Shown: piece after piece, positions 50,552-58,444 of the stretch
How positions within the stretch are numbered: position 1 is the first letter of the stretch
How the letters are laid out: every line of letters begins with the position of its first letter
From: Pseudomonas viridiflava
Lineage (GTDB): Bacteria > Pseudomonadota > Gammaproteobacteria > Pseudomonadales > Pseudomonadaceae
DNA length: 64,000 nt
Assembly (NCBI RefSeq): GCF_900590885.1
Contig: NZ_UUON01000001.1
Span: forward strand, 248,001 to 312,000
Reading direction: 5' to 3'
Notes under the pieces: model-generated
What the model saw: only the letters and a program-made list of their open reading frames with translations
Database searches by the model: none
What the model was told of the DNA's origin: nothing
Position numbers and translations under genes: made by a program

Positions 50552-52984
50552 ATGACCTTCACACCGCACCCCATTCGCCCCTTGAAGGCCTTGAGCCTGG
50601 CCGTTGCCTTGGCGGCCATCGCACCACTGCACAGTGCCGTGGCCGCCGACGCCGCCGCGACCAGCGCGGCGCGCAGCTACACCCTTGCGCCGGGGCCTTT
50701 GGGCAATGTGTTGGCGCAGTTCGCGGCGCAGTCGGGGGTGCCGTTGTCGTTTGACTCCACGCTGCTCAATGGTCAGCAGAGTGCAGGGTTGCAGGGCAGC
50801 TACACCGCGCAGTCCGGTTTCATGCAGTTGCTGCAAGGCAGCGGCTACACCTTGCAAAGCACCGGCGCGAACGGCTACACCGTGGTGCCCGAGGCCACCG
50901 GCGATGCGCTGCAACTGGGCGCCACCACCATCAGCGCCGAGGCGAGCGGGGCGCAGGCTGACACCTACGGCGGTGGCCAGGTGGCGCGCTCGGCGCGGCT
51001 CGGTGTGTTGGGTAATCGCTCGATCAGCGACGTGCCGTTCAGTGTGGTCAGCTACACCGCCAAGACCATCGCCGACCAGCAGGCACGCACCGTGGGTGAT
51101 GTGCTGCTTAACGACGCGTCGGTGCGTCAGTCTTCGGGGTTCGGCAACTTTTCCCAGGTGTTCACCATCCGTGGCTTGCCGTTGAGTACCGATGACATTG
51201 CCTTCAACGGCCTGTACGGCGTGCTGCCTCGGCAGATCATCACCACCGAGGCGCTGGAGCGCGTCGAGCTGTTCAAAGGCCCGAATGCCTTCGTCAACGG
51301 TGTGTCGCCGGCCGGCACCGGCATTGGTGGCAGCGTCAACCTGGTGCCCAAGCGCGCCGAAGACATCGCCACCCGCAGCGTCACCCTCGACACCACCACC
51401 GATGGCCAGGCCGGCGGCCACCTCGACCTGGGCCAGCGCTTTGGCGAAGACAACCGCTTCGGCGCGCGGGTCAACCTGGCCCGGCATGGCGGCGACACGG
51501 CTATCGATGATGAATTCAAAAGCTCGCAGCTGGTGGCCATTGCCCTGGATTACCGTGGCGAGCGCCTGCGCGTGTCCACCGACTTCGGCTACCAGAAAGA
51601 GCGCATCAACAATGGCCGCTCGGTGGTATACCCCAACGGCACCAAGGTGCCCAAGGCGCCGTCGGCCAAGCACAACTACGCCCAGGACTGGAGCTGGTCG
51701 GAGCTGGAAGACACCTACGGCATGTTCAACGCCGAATATGACTTGAATGAAAACTGGACCGCCTATGTAGGCGGCGGCGCCAAGCACACGCGGGAAAACG
51801 GCCAGTACTCGTCGCTGTACGTGGGCAACAACGGCACCGGGCAGGTCGGCTTTTTGTACTCGCCCCACGATGAAGACAACAAGAGCGCCATGGGCGGCTT
51901 GAACGGGCATTTCAACACCGGCTCGGTGACCCATCAGATGAACTTCGGCTTGTCGGGGATCTGGGGAGAGCAGCGTTCGGCCTTCGAGGCGATACTGCGG
52001 GCCAACCGCCAACCGGGCAACCTGTACAACCCGATCCAGACTCCGCGCCCGAGCGTGACCTACTTCGGCAGCGACATTCATGACCCGCGTATCGTCGGCA
52101 AGAACCGCATGAAGAGCGCGGCGGTGTCGGATACCTTGGGCTTTATCGACGATCGCGTGTTGCTGACCGTGGGCGTGCGCCGCCAGACCATCGAAGTGGA
52201 CGCGTGGAGCACCACCACCGGCGTGCGCAATGCCAATTACGACGAATCGATCACCACGCCGGTCTACGGCCTGGTGGTCAAGCCGTGGGAACACGTGTCG
52301 TTGTATGCCAACCGCATCGAAGGCCTGGCGCAGGGGCCGACATCGCCGTCGACCGGAGTGACCAACCCGAATGTCACCTTCGCCCCCAATCGCAGCAAAC
52401 AGACCGAAGCCGGGGTGAAGCTCGATTGGGACAGCTTTGGTGCAACCCTTGGGGTGTATCGCATCGAGCAGCCGAACAGCTCCACTCGCACCAACCCCAA
52501 TGGCAGCAGCACGTTCAGCGTCGACGGTGAGCAAATCAACAAGGGCGTGGAACTCAACGTCTTTGGCGAACCGGTCGACGGCTTGCGCCTGCTGGCCGGT
52601 GCGACCTGGATGCGCACCGAGTTGCAAAACACCTCCAACGGCCTCACCGACGGTAACCGCGCCGCCGGCGTGCCGCGTTTCCAGTACAACCTCGGTGCCG
52701 ATTGGGATATCCCGGGCATCCAGGGCGCGGCGGTCAACGCGCGGCTGTTGCGTACCGGGGGTGAATACCTCGACGCGGCGAACAATCTGAGCATCCCGGC
52801 CTGGACCCGCGCCGACCTCGGCGCCCGATATGGCTTCAAGGCCGACGACAAGTACATCACCCTGCGCGCCAACGTCGAGAACGTGGCCAACAAAGCGTAT
52901 TGGGCCTCGGCCTCGACCGCCAACAACTACCTGACCCAGGGCGAGCCCCGCACGGTGAAGCTGTCCGCCACGGTGGATTTCTAA
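50552..52984 (+). CDS. TonB-dependent ferric-siderophore receptor with N-terminal signalling domain
   Basis: An 810-residue outer-membrane receptor. After the signal peptide (ending SAVAA) the secretin/TonB short N-terminal signalling domain covers about residues 40-115 (YTLAPGPLGNVLAQFAAQSG, SGYTLQS). The plug starts at ISDVPFSVVSYTAKTIADQQ and contains TIRGL, VELFKGPNA and GGSVNLVPKRA; the barrel ends in VKLSATVDF. This layout, downstream of FecI/FecR-type genes, means it both imports a ferric siderophore and signals its own induction. ATG 50552 has AGGA six bases upstream. The sequence is siderophore (FhuE/FpvA-like) class, but the ligand cannot be fixed. Confidence 0.94.
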   Translation: MTFTPHPIRPLKALSLAVALAAIAPLHSAVAADAAATSAARSYTLAPGPLGNVLAQFAAQSGVPLSFDSTLLNGQQSAGLQGSYTAQSGFMQLLQGSGYTLQSTGANGYTVVPEATGDALQLGATTISAEASGAQADTYGGGQVARSARLGVLGNRSISDVPFSVVSYTAKTIADQQARTVGDVLLNDASVRQSSGFGNFSQVFTIRGLPLSTDDIAFNGLYGVLPRQIITTEALERVELFKGPNAFVNGVSPAGTGIGGSVNLVPKRAEDIATRSVTLDTTTDGQAGGHLDLGQRFGEDNRFGARVNLARHGGDTAIDDEFKSSQLVAIALDYRGERLRVSTDFGYQKERINNGRSVVYPNGTKVPKAPSAKHNYAQDWSWSELEDTYGMFNAEYDLNENWTAYVGGGAKHTRENGQYSSLYVGNNGTGQVGFLYSPHDEDNKSAMGGLNGHFNTGSVTHQMNFGLSGIWGEQRSAFEAILRANRQPGNLYNPIQTPRPSVTYFGSDIHDPRIVGKNRMKSAAVSDTLGFIDDRVLLTVGVRRQTIEVDAWSTTTGVRNANYDESITTPVYGLVVKPWEHVSLYANRIEGLAQGPTSPSTGVTNPNVTFAPNRSKQTEAGVKLDWDSFGATLGVYRIEQPNSSTRTNPNGSSTFSVDGEQINKGVELNVFGEPVDGLRLLAGATWMRTELQNTSNGLTDGNRAAGVPRFQYNLGADWDIPGIQGAAVNARLLRTGGEYLDAANNLSIPAWTRADLGARYGFKADDKYITLRANVENVANKAYWASASTANNYLTQGEPRTVKLSATVDF

Positions 52985-53000
52985 GCCACACATGAGACCC

Positions 53001-53092
53001 AATGTGGGAGGGGGCTTGCTCCCGATGGCGGCGTGTCAGGTAAGGAGATGGCGACTGACCCACTGCTATCGGGGGCAAGCCCCCTCCCACCT
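53001..53092. repeat. REPIN (inverted pair of REP palindromes)
   Basis: AATGTGGGAGGGGGCTTGCT and GGCAAGCCCCCTCCCACCTT are inverted copies around a spacer with GTGTCAG and CTGACCCAC. It directly follows the receptor gene. Confidence 0.92.
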
Positions 53093-53213
53093 TGAGTCGG
53101 GCGGCTTTGCCGGCTAGTGCGCTATTCCCACCAGGAATGCCCCCATAAAAACCCGGCATTGTCTTTCTGCGCTTACATCTCGTAGCGTTAAGGCTCATTC
53201 AAGGAGAGTGCCC

Positions 53214-53846
53214 ATGAGCCAGAGCCCGCTGCGTCTATATGTTGATTCGATCTACACCAGCCCTTACGCCATGTCGGTGTTCGTCACCCTGCGCGAAAAA
53301 GGCCTGGCCTTCGACCTGCTTACCCTGGACCTGGACGCCGCACAAAACCAGACGGCCGACTTCGCGCGGCTGTCTGTGACCCAGCGGGTGCCGACCCTGG
53401 TGGAGGGCGACTTTGCGTTGTCGGAGTCTTCGGCGATCACCGAGTATCTGGAGGACACCTACCCCGGCACGCCGGTGTACCCGGCCGACCCCAAGCAGCG
53501 GGCGAGGGCGCGGCAGGTGCAGGCGTGGTTGCGCAGCGACTTGCTGCCGATTCGCCAGGAGCGCTCTACCCTGGTGGTGTTCTGCGGGCAGCAGATGCCG
53601 CCGTTGTCGCCGGTGGCTGAAGCGGCTGCCAGCCGTTTGATCAGTGGCGCGCAGGTACTGCTGGCGGGTAACCCGGCGAACCTGTTTGGCGAGTGGTCGA
53701 TTGTCGATGTGGACTTGGCGATCATGCTCAATCGCCTGATCCTCAACGGCGACAACGTACCCGCCGAGCTGGTGGCCTACGCGCAACGCCAGTGGCAGCG
53801 GCCCTCGGTGCAGGAGTGGGTCAACCAGCAACGTCCTGGGTTGTAG
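53214..53846 (+). CDS. yfcF: Glutathione S-transferase, YfcF-like
   Basis: A 210-residue cytosolic glutathione transferase. The N-terminal thioredoxin-like domain has LRLYVDSIYTSPYAMSVFVT, RVPTLVEGDFALSESSAI and the following YLEDTYPG, the glutathione-binding stretch. The all-helical domain has RQVQAWLRSDLLPIRQERS and WSIVDVDLAIMLNRLI. These match YfcF, a glutathione transferase/peroxidase linked to oxidative stress. AAGGAGAG precedes ATG 53214. Its last 26 bases overlap a gene on the other strand. Confidence 0.9.
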   Translation: MSQSPLRLYVDSIYTSPYAMSVFVTLREKGLAFDLLTLDLDAAQNQTADFARLSVTQRVPTLVEGDFALSESSAITEYLEDTYPGTPVYPADPKQRARARQVQAWLRSDLLPIRQERSTLVVFCGQQMPPLSPVAEAAASRLISGAQVLLAGNPANLFGEWSIVDVDLAIMLNRLILNGDNVPAELVAYAQRQWQRPSVQEWVNQQRPGL

Positions 53847-54093
53847 CGCCCGCGGTCATCTGCGCTACGCGCCGGTCGAGGTCCTCCCAGTCGGCCATGC
53901 CCAGCACCCGCGTGGTGTTCAAACCACGCAGGTAGCCACGCAATTGCTGGGCGCTGGCGTTGGCTTGCGCGGTGTCGGCAGTATCGTCTTGCAGCACGTT
54001 TTCATAGTCGACCAGGTAATCGGCGACCCGCTCGCGAAACTCCGGCAGGACGGCTTCGCGGATGCGGTCGAAGGTTTTCTGGTGGGGCTTCAT
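53821..54093 (-). CDS. Small hypothetical protein
   Basis: A 90-residue, mostly helical, acidic protein (MKPHQKTFDRIREAVLPEF, then DYLVDYENVLQDD) with no signal peptide or membrane segment. AAGGA lies upstream of the ATG, supporting translation. Its 3' end overlaps the glutathione transferase gene tail to tail by 26 bases. No family recognised. Confidence 0.6.
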   Translation of the reverse strand: MKPHQKTFDRIREAVLPEFRERVADYLVDYENVLQDDTADTAQANASAQQLRGYLRGLNTTRVLGMADWEDLDRRVAQMTAGATTQDVAG

Positions 54094-54225
54094 GGCGTGG
54101 TCCTTATAGATTTTATGGGTGCACTATCGGTTCAGATAATAGTCACCATCACGCATCGCAAGTTCTGTTTTTGCCGGGAAAGCGCAAAATCGCCTCCATC
54201 GAGACGCTGTTCAAGGAAATGCGCG

Positions 54226-54870
54226 ATGAGGACGATTATTCAACTAGCTTTGATGGCCCTGATGCTGGGCACCGTGGTGGTGAACAATGCGGCAATCGCC
54301 GCTGAACCACCTACCGGCCATTTGCTACCTATCGTTGGTAGCGTAGACTCCCTCCAGCGCGCGCAATCGGTGGGTGTATTGCTGAGCGATAACACCCGCA
54401 ACAACCTCAGCTACCTTGAACGCTACCACGACATGGCCTTGAATGGCGCCAAGGGTGCCCTCGACGGGCGTATCCGCCAGGCGTTCGTCAACAGTTCCGA
54501 CCCGGAACTGGCCATTGACTGGTTGATGAGTTCGCTGCAAGGCACCTTTTTGTCGGTGACGGTTTACGACAACCTGGATGCCCTGGTGCAGGCGCACCCC
54601 GATGTGGTGGTGATGCTCGATACCCATAATCAACTGCTGACCCAGCGTAATGATCAGGTCGAGGCGCGGTTTGTGGCGCGGTTCTATGACGCCAACCTGC
54701 AGTACATCGCCAAGGCAGAGGGCTCGATGCACAAGCAACTGCCGTCGGTGTGGGTACGCGATAAGGCCGCACCGGAGATTGCCGCGCAGATCGAGCAGCA
54801 GCGGGATGTGCAGCTCGATGCCTTGAAGCAGTTCGATGCATCGCTCAAGGCGCTGGTTCGTGCGAGTTGA
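54226..54870 (+). CDS. Secreted or periplasmic protein of unknown function
   Basis: A 214-residue protein with a signal peptide ending AAIAA before EPPTGHLLPIVGSVDSLQRA. The mature part has alternating strands and helices (SVTVYDNLDALVQAHPDVVV, LDTHNQLLTQRNDQ) and a helical C-terminus. AGGA lies eight bases before ATG 54226. I do not recognise the family. A small lipoprotein gene follows after 34 bases on the same strand and the two are probably co-transcribed, so they may act together in the envelope. Confidence 0.75.
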   Translation: MRTIIQLALMALMLGTVVVNNAAIAAEPPTGHLLPIVGSVDSLQRAQSVGVLLSDNTRNNLSYLERYHDMALNGAKGALDGRIRQAFVNSSDPELAIDWLMSSLQGTFLSVTVYDNLDALVQAHPDVVVMLDTHNQLLTQRNDQVEARFVARFYDANLQYIAKAEGSMHKQLPSVWVRDKAAPEIAAQIEQQRDVQLDALKQFDASLKALVRAS

Positions 54871-54904
54871 AATGAACTTTTATTTTTATCGTCAGGATTT
54901 TTTC

Positions 54905-55237
54905 ATGCGCTCTTTATTTGTACCGGCCGCCACTCTGTTGCTGGCCGGCTGTGTTTCCGCCCCTAACGCTCCAACCATGACCCTGCAAACCAGCAAGGGG
55001 CCTGAAGCCTATGTGCAGTGCGTACTGCCCAAGCTGGAAAAACACGGCATTACCTCCACCGTGACGCAGAACTCGCGTCACGCCAAGGTGGTGTTGACCA
55101 GCAAGATTGCGGCAGATGATGTGCTGGAGGCCTACAAGGCCGGCGACGGCGGCAAGGTGTTTTTGTATGAGCGCAAGCCGCTGGCCTCGGCGCTGACGCC
55201 GTCGCGGCTTGAGCTGGCAGCGCAAGAGTGTAAGTAA
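54905..55237 (+). CDS. Small putative lipoprotein of unknown function
   Basis: A 110-residue lipoprotein with lipobox LLAGC (Cys16). The mature part carries two further cysteines, in YVQCVLPKLEK and near the C-terminus, that could form a disulfide. AGGA lies about eight bases before ATG 54905; an upstream in-frame ATG inside the previous gene is rejected because it would bury the signal peptide. No family is recognised with confidence. It probably forms an operon with the preceding exported protein. Confidence 0.75.
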   Translation: MRSLFVPAATLLLAGCVSAPNAPTMTLQTSKGPEAYVQCVLPKLEKHGITSTVTQNSRHAKVVLTSKIAADDVLEAYKAGDGGKVFLYERKPLASALTPSRLELAAQECK

Positions 55238-55247
55238 CACACCATTC

Positions 55248-55297
55248 AAATGTGGGAGGGGCGGTGCGACGATTCGACTTGCCCCCTCCCACATTTT
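55248..55297. repeat. Degenerate REP palindrome
   Basis: AAATGTGGGAGGGG and CCCCTCCCACATTT arms enclose an enlarged spacer (CGGTGCGACGATTCGACTTG) instead of the usual CAAG loop, possibly a collapsed REPIN. It lies between convergent genes. Confidence 0.82.
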
Positions 55298-55311
55298 GCT
55301 ATGTGTTTGGC

Positions 55312-56058
55312 TTAGGGTTTGGCTTCGTTGCTGAAGTTGTCAACGACCTTGACGAGCCCAACGGCCGCCAACTTCACCAACTCACCGCCTTTCTCCACCG
55401 TCGCCAGAGCCGGGTCCGAGCCCATGCGCCCGTCGGGGAAGCGTGCGCGGAAGTCCAGGGCTTCGCGGATCGGCCCGGTGTTGGCGATTTGTGGCGAGTA
55501 GTCAGCCGACTTGATCGATTCCGGGTACGCCCATTGCGTCACCGCAATTTCCGACGGCGTGGCATGGCTGCCATGGCCGACCGGGAATTGGCGGTGGGCC
55601 AGCTCGCTCACGCCTTCCAGGTCCCACCAGTTCACCAGTTTCAGCGCAAAGCCGGCTGGGCGACGGGCGAAGCTGGCTTCGGCGTACAGCTCGGAAAACG
55701 CCGCTTCAATTGTCGCGATATTGCCGCCATGGCCATTGAGGAAGAGGATTTTCTCGAAACCATGCCCGGCCAGCGAACGCACCCAGTCACCAATCGCGGC
55801 AATAAAAGTGGACGGGCGCAGGGAGATGGTGCCGGGAAAACCCAGGTGATGCTGGGCCATGCCGATATTGAAGGTGGGGCCGATGAGGATGTCGGCGTTT
55901 TTTTGCGCCGCATGGGCGATGATTTCCGGGCACATCCAGTCCGTGCCCAGCAGGCCGGTGGGGCCATGCTGTTCGTTGGAGCCGATGGGGATCACCACCG
56001 TGCGGCTGCGCTCCAGGAACTGCTCGATCTCGATCCAGGTGGAAGTATGTAGAAGCAT
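55312..56058 (-). CDS. Creatininase-family amidohydrolase
   Basis: A 248-residue metal-dependent amidohydrolase of the creatininase superfamily. VVIPIGSNEQHGPTGLLGTD supplies Glu, His and Asp ligands, FLNGHGGNIATIEAA is the second metal motif, and VGHGSHATPSEIAV the third. Relatives hydrolyse creatinine or cyclic and N-formyl amides, including riboflavin-pathway intermediates. No neighbouring gene points to a specific substrate. No signal peptide is present, so it is cytoplasmic. Confidence 0.88.
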   Translation of the reverse strand: MLLHTSTWIEIEQFLERSRTVVIPIGSNEQHGPTGLLGTDWMCPEIIAHAAQKNADILIGPTFNIGMAQHHLGFPGTISLRPSTFIAAIGDWVRSLAGHGFEKILFLNGHGGNIATIEAAFSELYAEASFARRPAGFALKLVNWWDLEGVSELAHRQFPVGHGSHATPSEIAVTQWAYPESIKSADYSPQIANTGPIREALDFRARFPDGRMGSDPALATVEKGGELVKLAAVGLVKVVDNFSNEAKP

Positions 56059-56087
56059 TCGACGCTCTCTTTTATCGGTGGCTCAGG

Positions 56088-56801
56088 CTATCCGCCACGG
56101 ATTGTACGACTACTCGCCACCTGCTGGGGCTTGCAATTGAGCAGCGTCGAAGACTTCAGCCAGCGCTGGTCGGGGTACCAGGAAAACATGAACTGGCCAT
56201 CCTTGAGCTTATCCACCACCTGGCGCGCCACTTGCGGACGCACGGCCGGGCAACCCTGGCTGCGGCCGATGCGGCCTTCGCGCTTGCTCCACAGCGGGCT
56301 CACATAGTCAGCCGCGTGAATCACGATGGCGCGGTCGCGGGCCTGGTCGTTGAAGCCTGGCTCCAGGCCGTCCATGCGCAGTGAATAGCCGTGGGTGCCG
56401 AGGTAACTTTCCTGGGTACGGAACAGCCCCAGGCTGGATTGGTGGCTGCCTTCGAGGTTGGAGAACTGGGTGGCAAAATTTTCCCCTGACTTGGCCCCAT
56501 GAGCCACCAGGTCACGCAGCACCAGGGTCTTTTTGCGCAGGTCGAAGATCCACAGCCGACGAGCGGTAGAAGGCTGGGAATAGTCAATCACGGCCAGGCG
56601 CTCGGAGCGTTCCTCGCCACTATTGACTGCACATTGCACCGCGTTCAGGGCACTTTTCAGCACAGTCGGATTGAGTTCTGGAGCCGAGCGCGCCAGGCTG
56701 CTATACAAGGTAGGAGGGTTGCCATTGGCGGCGAGCGCAGAATTGCTCAACACAGCCAGGCTTACGGTGATCAAACCCAGGCGACACAAAAAAGTCAGCA
56801 T
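56088..56801 (-). CDS. Periplasmic L,D-transpeptidase-like murein enzyme (YkuD_2 family)
   Basis: A 237-residue exported protein with a signal peptide ending ALAA. The catalytic-domain signature is His162 in AIVIHAADYVS and Cys184 in SQGCPAVRP. NLEGSHQSSLGLFRTQESY and GTHGYSLRMDGLEPGFND fit the murein L,D-transpeptidase catalytic-domain family often called YkuD_2. It probably edits peptidoglycan cross-links or anchors proteins. Its start is only 38 bases from a divergent gene encoding another L,D-transpeptidase. Confidence 0.88.
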   Translation of the reverse strand: MLTFLCRLGLITVSLAVLSNSALAANGNPPTLYSSLARSAPELNPTVLKSALNAVQCAVNSGEERSERLAVIDYSQPSTARRLWIFDLRKKTLVLRDLVAHGAKSGENFATQFSNLEGSHQSSLGLFRTQESYLGTHGYSLRMDGLEPGFNDQARDRAIVIHAADYVSPLWSKREGRIGRSQGCPAVRPQVARQVVDKLKDGQFMFSWYPDQRWLKSSTLLNCKPQQVASSRTIRGG

Positions 56802-56839
56802 CTACAGTACAGCCCCCGCTGTGGATTGGAGCAAAGCTA

Positions 56840-58444
56840 TTGTTCAAAAAACACGCATGTTACTTGAGCATTTGCCTGCTCGTTGCACCATTGGTCGCGA
56901 CAGCCGACGCGCTGCCGGACGCCGCATTACCCGTGGCCCCGCCGATCCTGGTGAATACGGCGCCGGTGCAACAGGCCCTGGCGCAACTGGCCAGCGTTTG
57001 CCCCAGCCTCGCGCCGCAGGTCGACGCCGCCGCCCAGTCGCGACTGCAAGCCTTTTACCAGCAGCAGGGCGACGTACCGCTGTGGTCGGCTGCCGAGCGC
57101 CGCGACGCGTTGCAAACCCAGTTGCTGCTGCTCGCCGACGACGGCCTGGACCCCACCCACTATAGCCTGCCTGCGCCAGACGCCACGGCCAACGTGCTGT
57201 GCAGCGATATCGCCAGCAGCCGTCAGTACCTGCAAGCCTTGCAGGATCTGCACTACGGCCGGCTGCAGCAGTCACGTTTCGAACCCCTGTGGCATTCCCA
57301 GCCACCGGCCCACGACCCCAGCACCGAAGTTTTGGCGTTTGCCGCCGTCGGCCTGCAAGACATGGCCCAGGCATTCGACCAGGCACGCCCCAGCGCCGAC
57401 CTCTACCGCAGCCTGCGCAACGCCTATTCCAGCGTGCGCCTGCAACCGTTGCCGCATTGGGACCCGATCGCCAGTGGCCCGTTGTTGCGCCCCGGCATGG
57501 ACGACCCGCGCGTACCGGAACTGGCGCGGCGCCTGCACAGCGGCGGCTACCTCGCCAGTGAGCCCAAGGGTGCCGGCACGCAATACCGCACGGAGTTGGT
57601 CACGGCGGTCAAGGCCTTCCAGCTCAGCCATTCCTTGCAGGCCGACGGCGTGATCGGCGCCGGCACGGTGACCGAACTGAATATCAGCCCGGCGATTCGC
57701 CGCGAGCAACTGCGCATCAACCTCGAACGTTTCCGCTGGCTGGCCCAGGACCTGGAACCTGAAGGCGTGCTGGTCAACGTCGCCGCCGCGCAATTGAGCG
57801 TCTACCAGAGCGGCATCCCGGTGTGGCAAACCCGCCTGCAAGTGGGGCGCGCCGAGCGCCAGACGCCGCTGCTCAAATCACGCATCACGCGGCTGACCCT
57901 CAACCCCACCTGGACCATCCCGCCGACCATCATGCGCGAGGACAAACTGCCGGCCATCCGCCTCAACCCCGAGTACCTGCGCCAGCAGAACCTGCAAGTG
58001 CTCGACGCCGAAGGTCACCCGCTGGCGCCGGAGCAGATCGACTGGGCGCGCCCGGGCAATATCCTGCTGCGCCAGGAAGCCGGCCCGCGTAACCCGCTGG
58101 GCAAGATCGTGATGCGCTTTCCCAACCCCTACTCGGTGTACCTGCACGACACCCCGAGCCAGCCGCTGTTTACCAAAGGCCCGCGCGCGTTCAGTTCGGG
58201 GTGTGTGCGGGTAGAGCAGCCGTTGCTGCTGCGCGACCTGTTGGTCACCCCGGCCGAACGCGCGCGCACCGATGAACTATTGGCCACCGGTGTGACCCAC
58301 GAATTCAGGCTGGCCACCCCGGTGCCGGTGTTGCTGGGCTACTGGACGGTTGAAGTGGATCGCCAGGGCAGCCTGGTGTATGCGCCGGATATCTATGCAC
58401 GGGACCTTGCGCTGATGAAGGCGATGGGTTCCCAGCCTCTATAG
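56840..58444 (+). CDS. L,D-transpeptidase YcbB/LdtD-like
   Basis: A 534-residue periplasmic enzyme that forms 3-3 cross-links in peptidoglycan. A signal peptide (ending ATADA) is followed by a scaffold domain, a PG_binding_1 domain (about 215-280; DPRVPELARRLHSGGYL, VKAFQLSHSLQADGVIG) and the YkuD catalytic domain, with His in YLHDTPSQPLF and the nucleophile Cys455 in SSGCVRVEQP. Translation appears to begin at TTG 56840, with GGAG about nine bases upstream. The 3' end overlaps the convergent ABC gene by 140 bases, and its stop lies inside the palindrome CCTCTATAGAGG. Confidence 0.92.
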   Translation: MFKKHACYLSICLLVAPLVATADALPDAALPVAPPILVNTAPVQQALAQLASVCPSLAPQVDAAAQSRLQAFYQQQGDVPLWSAAERRDALQTQLLLLADDGLDPTHYSLPAPDATANVLCSDIASSRQYLQALQDLHYGRLQQSRFEPLWHSQPPAHDPSTEVLAFAAVGLQDMAQAFDQARPSADLYRSLRNAYSSVRLQPLPHWDPIASGPLLRPGMDDPRVPELARRLHSGGYLASEPKGAGTQYRTELVTAVKAFQLSHSLQADGVIGAGTVTELNISPAIRREQLRINLERFRWLAQDLEPEGVLVNVAAAQLSVYQSGIPVWQTRLQVGRAERQTPLLKSRITRLTLNPTWTIPPTIMREDKLPAIRLNPEYLRQQNLQVLDAEGHPLAPEQIDWARPGNILLRQEAGPRNPLGKIVMRFPNPYSVYLHDTPSQPLFTKGPRAFSSGCVRVEQPLLLRDLLVTPAERARTDELLATGVTHEFRLATPVPVLLGYWTVEVDRQGSLVYAPDIYARDLALMKAMGSQPL

